A DNA stretch of 64,000 bases, taken from assembly GCF_029227915.1 (NCBI RefSeq), contig NC_079884.1, forward strand, positions 14,320,001-14,384,000, read 5' to 3'. The notes beneath the pieces were generated by a model. The model made no database searches. It was given only the letters and a program-made list of their open reading frames with translations, and was not told the DNA's origin. A program made the translations under genes and the position numbers. The DNA comes from Hydractinia symbiolongicarpus. Taxonomy: Eukaryota; Cnidaria; Hydrozoa; Anthoathecata; Hydractiniidae. Below, piece after piece: positions 58,201 to 64,000 of the stretch (the first letter of the stretch is position 1; every line of letters begins with the position of its first letter).

Positions 58201-61200
58201 AACAAAACTTAGTTTAATCGAACCAAAACATAACGTAACGGACAACATTGTTTCTCAGGAGCTTTTCTCTTGCCGTTTTAATTTACCGTGCCGTTCGCTT
58301 AATTCACATTCACAAAACAGGGAAAACAAAATTATTATTTTCAAAGTTCGAATATTTGACTCTCCGAGTTAGATTATAAAGAAACTAAATAAACATACAA
58401 AAAGGAGGTGTTTAACTTTTACAATAACAAATTTGACGTTCCTCTCCTAACAACAAATGTTGCAGTTTAGATTTTTCCCAACGCTTATTGTTTTTGTTCA
58501 CATTGTGCAATCTGTAAAATAGGTAACAAAGAAATAAAAAACAGGTTCGGACGTTTCGTTTACACAAAAACTTCAAGTCAATACGCTTGATGTGTAAAGA
58601 TGATTTTCATCTGCACTGTTTATTTGCATCACAAAAGTCGAGAGAAAGTCGTTAAACATTTTAATTCATTTATCTAGCTAATTCAGACTTATCAGAAATT
58701 ACAAAAGCTATAAAACCAAATTATAAAGCTAGCTAGCTATCTTTCTTGGTTTGTGTCTTAAGTAGAACATTTGAGCTAAAGTTGTCTTTGTGCAAGGGTT
58801 AAATAAACTTTATTTAAACTGCTAACCTTGACATTGATTTTGAAATGCTATATAATTCCAATCATTTGTTGTTCTTTATGATGTATTGCATAAGCTGTTA
58901 TTGTTACCTAACACAAACTTAACTTACATAACTCATATGAACAACGCAAAAAAAAAATTCAGTTTGTTTTGTTTCTTTAGTTTTATTCGAATTATATTTT
59001 CGAATGAGACGGTGTTATTAAAAAAAGCGACCACGAGGAGCGTAGAGCAAACAGGAAAAAATTGAGATAACCGAGACTGAGGGAATTTGACTTATCGAGT
59101 GAAAAAAGTGACATTTTCGTCAAATTTTTTTTAAAAAATTGATTTTTTAAATGCCAAATGAGCTCTGCAAGTGCAACTGTTGTGACTAATTTTGTTTAGG
59201 TATTGGAATAGTACTAGACCCCGTCGATGAAACTTATGCAGAAATACAAGCGATAGTAAGCGGAACAGCTGATGAAGTAAATGTTGTGAAGTCAAAATCA
59301 AAGGCTTTCTTCTTTTCTTGGACGCATGTTGTGATTTCCTGGGATCTTCCTAGTAAGTTTTTTATCATATCAAGCATAAATTAACTGAACATCTCCCATG
59401 TCTTTATCAGTTCTTTACTATTTTAGAAAGATGTCTAAAACTATTTCTGAATGGAATTCGCGAAGCAACTTCATGCACAGGATATTCAGTAACTAGAACT
59501 ATCGGTCCTTCGTCACTTCGGTCAGATATTAAAAGCATTTACATAAGCGACATTGCCATTTGGTATGCGTTATTGCTTGATCAGCAGATTTTTCAGCTTT
59601 ATCAATCAGGTATACTGTTCTTTTTAAACTTACTAATTTTCAACACAAATTGCACTGTAATCATGCAGAGTTAACCCAAATTAAAGTCATTGTATTGAGA
59701 TGACCTGTCTTTCTTGTAGCTCCGTATTACATAATCAAAATAGCGCAATACTTGCTTAACATCAATAAATGGACATAAATTTCTAATATTAGGCACTTAT
59801 TTATGTATCTGAGCTTGTATCGCGTTTTCAACAACGTTTCTTAAAACTTATAATATCTGAGAAAATGGATATTAAATTGGTTTTTTGAAAAACTAAGGCT
59901 TGGTTAAAGATATAACCAAATATGATTTTCACCAATGCACTTTGACTATGCTACTGATTTTAATTTATCTGTTGTCTTTTAAATCTGTTAAAAAATGGGC
60001 AATATGTTTATAATTGCATAAGAAACGATATATACAAAATGGAGCACGCAACATTAACTCAAAAAATATACTTAAGCAAATATACTTTCTTGTGCCTTAA
60101 AATCTAAAAGAAGAATAACACGTAATTTGTTGTGTCTTTGTCTTCCCAAAAATTTGTCAGCTCTATCTATTTAAACTGTAAGTCTCAACCGAGTTACTTT
60201 AAACCGATTTACTTTTTTTGTTTAAATCCATACCATAAATTAAAAATAGTACTCGTTACACTACATAATAACTTTTGAGTATTCTTGCCTTTTTCACCTA
60301 AAAAAGCAGTCGGCTAATCTACAACTGTTTAATAAGTGGCAAAATGCTTGTTTCAAGAGTATATACTTCAAGGGTTATGTTTCATTATGGAAAAAAATAA
60401 GAATAGCTATTTGAAAATAAAAAATTACCTCAAATTAGCATTGCTACAAATCACTGCAACTAATTTTCTGAAAAACAAGGCGGGTTCTACATCCTTGCCT
60501 AGAACACGTAATAAACTGCACTCTAACGTCCGTCTTTTTATAAGACCAAAGTTACACATATGCTTGACTCAATATAAACAAAGAAGGAAAGATGTAACAC
60601 AACACACGTCTTCTGCATTTAGTGCCTTTATGATACCGGTTTGACATGTTGTCATCACATTATAGATTACGTTGCTCCTGGATGGCGGAAAAAATTCAAT
60701 TTTACCTCAGTGACAGAATCTTCATGTGAACAGTTGAGGAGGCAGAGACCCTACATAACGTCCGGTTACTACTGGATTAAATTAAATGGCGAAATGATAA
60801 GTGTGTATTGTGACATGGTGACAGATGGAGGTAGGGTATTCACAACCGTTTACCTTTTACTAAATCGGTTTTAGGTTGGGTAAAGAGCTACTTTCCAGAA
60901 AAAAATCAATTTAGACACCTTTTGCCATCAGCATTTTCAGAAAAATAAGTTTTTGTATATAAGCCTGCAAATATTTATTGTATTTTTTAATGAGCGGGCT
61001 ATGATTGTTTTAAACAACTTTTTTCACGCAAGTGTATAGGTAGTACACACTAGAACCAAACTTCCTCCATAACAATATAAAATTATTTTACAGCATTCCT
61101 CTAAAAAAACCCTTCATTTTTAGTCAATAACAGCAGATTTTTCTTCTACAAAAGTGAGACGACGTTCGTTTAAACTTATTCCGACGGACTCGCGTAGTAC

Positions 61201-62112
61201 GCTAAAGATATAGTCCTATTTGTTTAATTCTTTCAAAAGGATGTAGTTCATAAGCACAGTTAATGTTTTAACTAGAAAACATAATGACGGACAAAAGTTA
61301 CCTTTCAAATTTTCAATTGGGAATTTTTCGCGCATTTTTCGATGTACAATTGTCGTAAAATTGTCAAGATCTATGCCATATGTGGCAACAAATAGCATTA
61401 TGCGGCATAGATATTTAGCAGTGACAGATTACACATGAATAAAGTTCTATTCTCCTTTGCTCATTTTATTTTTAATGCCAAATATTGTGTTCGTCTATTG
61501 TGTTCGAATAAGACGTTTAAAAAAACTTGGCTAAATGTCTGTGGGTAGTAAAAATATTTCTCGGCCATGGCTTCAGCGTTACTTGTTATCATTTTTAATT
61601 TAATTTTTTATCCTGTTTTCTTTGTAGGTGGCTGGACACAAATAACACATTTAGACAATTCATTGCATGCTAATGAAATTGGCGAAATTACTCAAATCGG
61701 TAACGTGGTCCTGAAAAATTTCGTTCTCACATTGAATGGTTTGTCAGCATTAAGGCAAAGAGTGGATTTCAAGCAACTGAGATTACGTTGTAGTAAACCA
61801 ACAGATCATGGCAGAACAATTGACATAGCAACAACAACGTCATCTGTATTGGATTATTTTACTGGTGCGACTGACGAGAGACCTTACGCATGCGGTGGAT
61901 TTTACCCGTTAGAAGAAGATGACTCGATAATGTCTCAAAGATGTGAAGAATGGAAAGACGGTAAGTTTGGTCATGCAGTTGCGCTTGACTTAAGTGCACG
62001 TTTCAAAAATGTGCTAATGGTTATACCGCATACAGCAAATTTCAACTGGGAAACCAACCGCTGTGATGACTCTTCAGGTGGTCCAGGCATTTACCAGTAC
62101 TACGTGCGCTAA
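55112..62112 (+). CDS. Laminin-G-like plus fibrinogen-like exons (3' part of a gene)
   Basis: Exons 55112-55233 (phase 2 in, 1 out), 59200-59352, 59427-59609, 60666-60830 (each 1-1) and 61628-62112 (stop TAA). Joined they give one laminin-G/concanavalin-like domain: YFTLSLWFRATQQT, SWTHVVISWDLP, LKLFLNGIREATS, SDIAIWYALLLDQQIFQLYQ. Next comes a fibrinogen-like N-terminal motif: SCEQLRRQRPYITSGYYWIK, VYCDMVTDGG|GWTQI. A Cys-containing C-terminal region of about 150 residues follows that is not a standard fibrinogen C-domain. The protein should be secreted or on the cell surface. The 5' start is not found. Phase 1 entry at 59200 would also accept exons of the PAN gene upstream. Confidence 0.65.
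55234..59199. other. Long intron, MITE-bearing
   Basis: About 4 kb. GTTC repeats near 55292-55320, a direct repeat (ATTAGAAGCGATAAATTACA at 57025 and its variant at 57408), and the inverted-repeat element 57561-57950. No supported exon seen. Confidence 0.5.
57561..57950. mobile_element. 390 bp inverted-repeat element (MITE)
   Basis: Left end TACCTTATCGGTAAAAA and then AAAGTCGGC; the right end is its reverse complement with one indel. The interior reiterates GACTAAATTTT and CCGAC-T-rich motifs. A TA target duplication is possible but cannot be separated from the terminal TA. Confidence 0.7.
59200..59352 (+). CDS. Laminin-G-like exon, middle
   Basis: 153 nt after TTTGTTTAG, donor GTAAGT. Encodes VLDPVDETYAEIQAIVSGTA and FFSWTHVVISWDLP. 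Too short for a listed open frame, found by splice phase. Confidence 0.65.
59427..59609 (+). CDS. Laminin-G-like exon, C-terminal strands
   Basis: 183 nt, acceptor ATTTTAG, donor GTATAC. Encodes RCLKLFLNGIREATSC and IYISDIAIWYALLLDQQIF. Confidence 0.7.
59610..60665 (+). other. Intron
   Basis: No gene supported. The open frame 60336-60644 lacks domain signals. Confidence 0.45.
60666..60830 (+). CDS. Fibrinogen-like N-terminal motif exon
   Basis: 165 nt, phase 1-1. Two Cys framing SGYYWI, with VYCDMVTDGG across the junction, as in fibrinogen-related and collagen C-terminal domains. Confidence 0.75.
60831..61627 (+). other. Intron
   Basis: Nothing recognised. Confidence 0.5.
61628..62112 (+). 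CDS. Terminal exon of fibrinogen-like gene
   Basis: Starts GT GGC TGG ACA (completes Gly-Gly-Trp-Thr) and ends GIYQYYVR TAA. Contains LRLRCSKPTDHGRTID, PYACGGFYPLEEDD, QRCEEWKDGKFG and NRCDDSSGGPG, about 160 residues. Confidence 0.75.
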
Positions 62113-64000
62113 TTCTAATGAGATATCAAAATGAATTGAACAACATATAATAATCCCAATTAACATAATGTTTGTTTATAATATTCTCAATGTTGGAGAA
62201 AGTGTCGCTGCTTGCTATGAGGTGTTGAATAATCTACAAGTGACAATGAATTAAAGGCTGACTTATACGTGAGAGTAATTATGAAAAATATTAGTCATTT
62301 TTAGCATTTTGAGCAGTTTTCTATTATTCTTTTGTGTATATAGTTAAAAAATTTAAAAAGAAAAATAGTTGACATGCGCCATATTATGCTCGAGATGAAT
62401 GAAGACAAATCAGTTTGAGGTAATTTACTCAATAAGAATATTCAACAATATGGTGTGACGTAATTTCGTATGTCGGATTGTTTAAAAATATGTTAAAATA
62501 TTGTTTATACACTCTGCAAATTATTTTTCAACGCCTTTTATTCTGTATTACTATGATATAATATTATTCTTTTATTGATATTCTTCGTTTAAAAATAATT
62601 GAAAAAAGTAGTACTCTTCATGAATATTCTTACGTAAAAGTTCTGCTCAACGGTTTAATTTTTTTTGAAATATGAGCTTCTCATGTAGTTGCCCGTTTTG
62701 TATTATTTTTAATTTCTTTGTCATAAAGAATGCAATATGAGATGATTTTTAGTGTGTTAGAACATCTCTTGCAGGAAATACTTATTTCTCTTTAATTTTT
62801 GCAACAGGATAAACTAGTTTCATTCCTATTTTATTTAAGAAAGCAATTGCAAGAGGCAATGTGTTTAAGGCTAACTAATCGTAAGCAAATTCTGGCTACT
62901 TTAACCAATGTTGTTAGCGCACTGAAGTTTATGTTTTCAGATAATGCGAGAATTTCCTGCTTTTCTACATAATTTTTACTTCAGAGCACAACCATGTTAT
63001 AATACTTAAATTGTTTTCACTCTGAAAATATCGTTAAAATTGGTAAAAGGTCAATCCAAATGTTCAGTTTGACATTTTAATTAATCCAAAGCATATCGTC
63101 AAGTATTTTCCTTATTTAATTATAAATTTGTGTAATCCATCTATTGGTTAGTTTCTTATGTTTTTGAAATTTAATTTTTTTTAGTATCTTATCCGTCCGA
63201 TTTTATATGCACCTTATATTCGCTGATAATTCTTTTTTCAGGTTTTTTTTTTTTAATTATATTTATCAAAATTTTAACCACATGTAAAATTTCACGTTAC
63301 GAATGACTATTTCGAATAAGACATAGACAATGTCGTTTAACCTGTGTTGCACACAAACATCACATATTTTTAAAAACTTAGTTTCGATCATTTATGTAGC
63401 TATAGAAAATTATATATAGAGTACGTAGAAATGTTTCTGTTTTAAATTTTATGCACTTACATAGTAATTCATTTGACTTAGCTTTAATATTTAGGTAGGT
63501 ATAGTAAATTGTATATATTAGTTTATAGGAATGTTATTGTTTTTAATCACACAATGACCTATTTTTTCTAGTTTGGCGCTTCTTCTACAGTGCAAATTAT
63601 ATCGTAATTGCATTTAACTGCACTCTTTAAGGAGCGCCAATAATTAAAAAATATATATGATGTTATAAATTCAAACTCAACTCATTATTTTTTTTATTTT
63701 TTTCTAAATGGAACATCCTGTTAATTGTTAATCATGATTAAGATTAATAATAAAAAGGTCATAAAACAATAAGGCTCATTAAATCTGAACAAGAGAAATA
63801 AAAACAGAAATTGACATCCTGTGCTACTCTTACAAAAATAGTTCATTGTGTGATTAGCTCGTAATCGAACGTTTACTCGTGCAATTGGAAATAATCGAAA
63901 TCGTATTTTTTTTCTTTTTAAATTTATCTTCATCCTCACGGACTCGGAATATTAAAAAAAATACTCGTTCGATTATTTCCTGATTGCGCTCGTAAACGTG
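62113..64000. other. 3' flank, AT-rich
   Basis: No gene, transposon or structured repeat recognised to the window end. The minus open frame at 63721-63939 has no domain. Confidence 0.5.

Noticed and set aside
60336-60644. 102-codon frame in intron
   Set aside because: No domain and it interrupts a phase-consistent intron between 59609 and 60666.

Overview
The window is nuclear DNA of an animal. It is AT-rich, its genes have GT..AG introns, and it carries metazoan protein modules (CCCH zinc fingers of ZAP/PARP12 type, WWE, PARP, PAN/apple, EGF-like, laminin-G-like, fibrinogen-like) together with Penelope-like, non-LTR, Tigger and piggyBac-like elements. The mix best fits a cnidarian, perhaps a hydrozoan. 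That is inference; no species marker is visible.

Left half (1 to about 34,200): a tandem array of genes related to the vertebrate antiviral pair ZC3HAV1 (ZAP/PARP13) and PARP12. Copy A enters from the left edge and shows only its catalytic exons (375-3716). Copy B (about 6364-13305) is the most complete: one long exon with about eight CCCH fingers, an acidic linker and a helix-turn-helix-like stretch, then a further finger, two WWE domains and a PARP domain with an H-Y-I type active site (mono-ADP-ribosyltransferase type or inactive). Splice phases agree at every junction. Copy C (about 27561-33899) is nearly identical to B, but a TGA replaces a zinc-ligand Cys codon. Between B and C lies the 3' relic of a further paralogue (14638-19091), hit by a 1.4 kb Tigger-like element whose empty site survives in copy A. 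Another decayed terminal exon follows C. A MADF-like exon precedes both B and C and is broken in B. Introns of B and C carry a Penelope GIY-YIG relic, and B alone has a late non-LTR tail insertion.

Middle (about 19,100-25,500 and 34,200-47,700): mostly non-coding and repeat-rich. It holds minus-strand coding fragments near 22.4-22.9 kb, a RING-like exon, two piggyBac-like MITEs, a 5'-truncated non-LTR element beside a decayed Penelope-like element (40.3-43.0 kb), and many copies of a short repeat built around a CCGTGG/CCACGG hairpin.

Right half (47,734-62,112): secreted modular protein exons. A signal peptide with a PAN/apple domain, an EGF-like exon and three about 100-residue modules of unknown family are followed by laminin-G-like and fibrinogen-like exons. 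Almost all internal junctions are phase 1. The exons may form one gene with an alternative 3' end, or two neighbouring genes.

How the parts may work together: the array looks like an expanding and decaying set of RNA-binding ADP-ribosyltransferase-type innate immune genes (copies, relics, one nonsense allele, duplicated terminal exons). The right-hand exons suggest an extracellular recognition or adhesion protein. Functions are inferred from domain families only.
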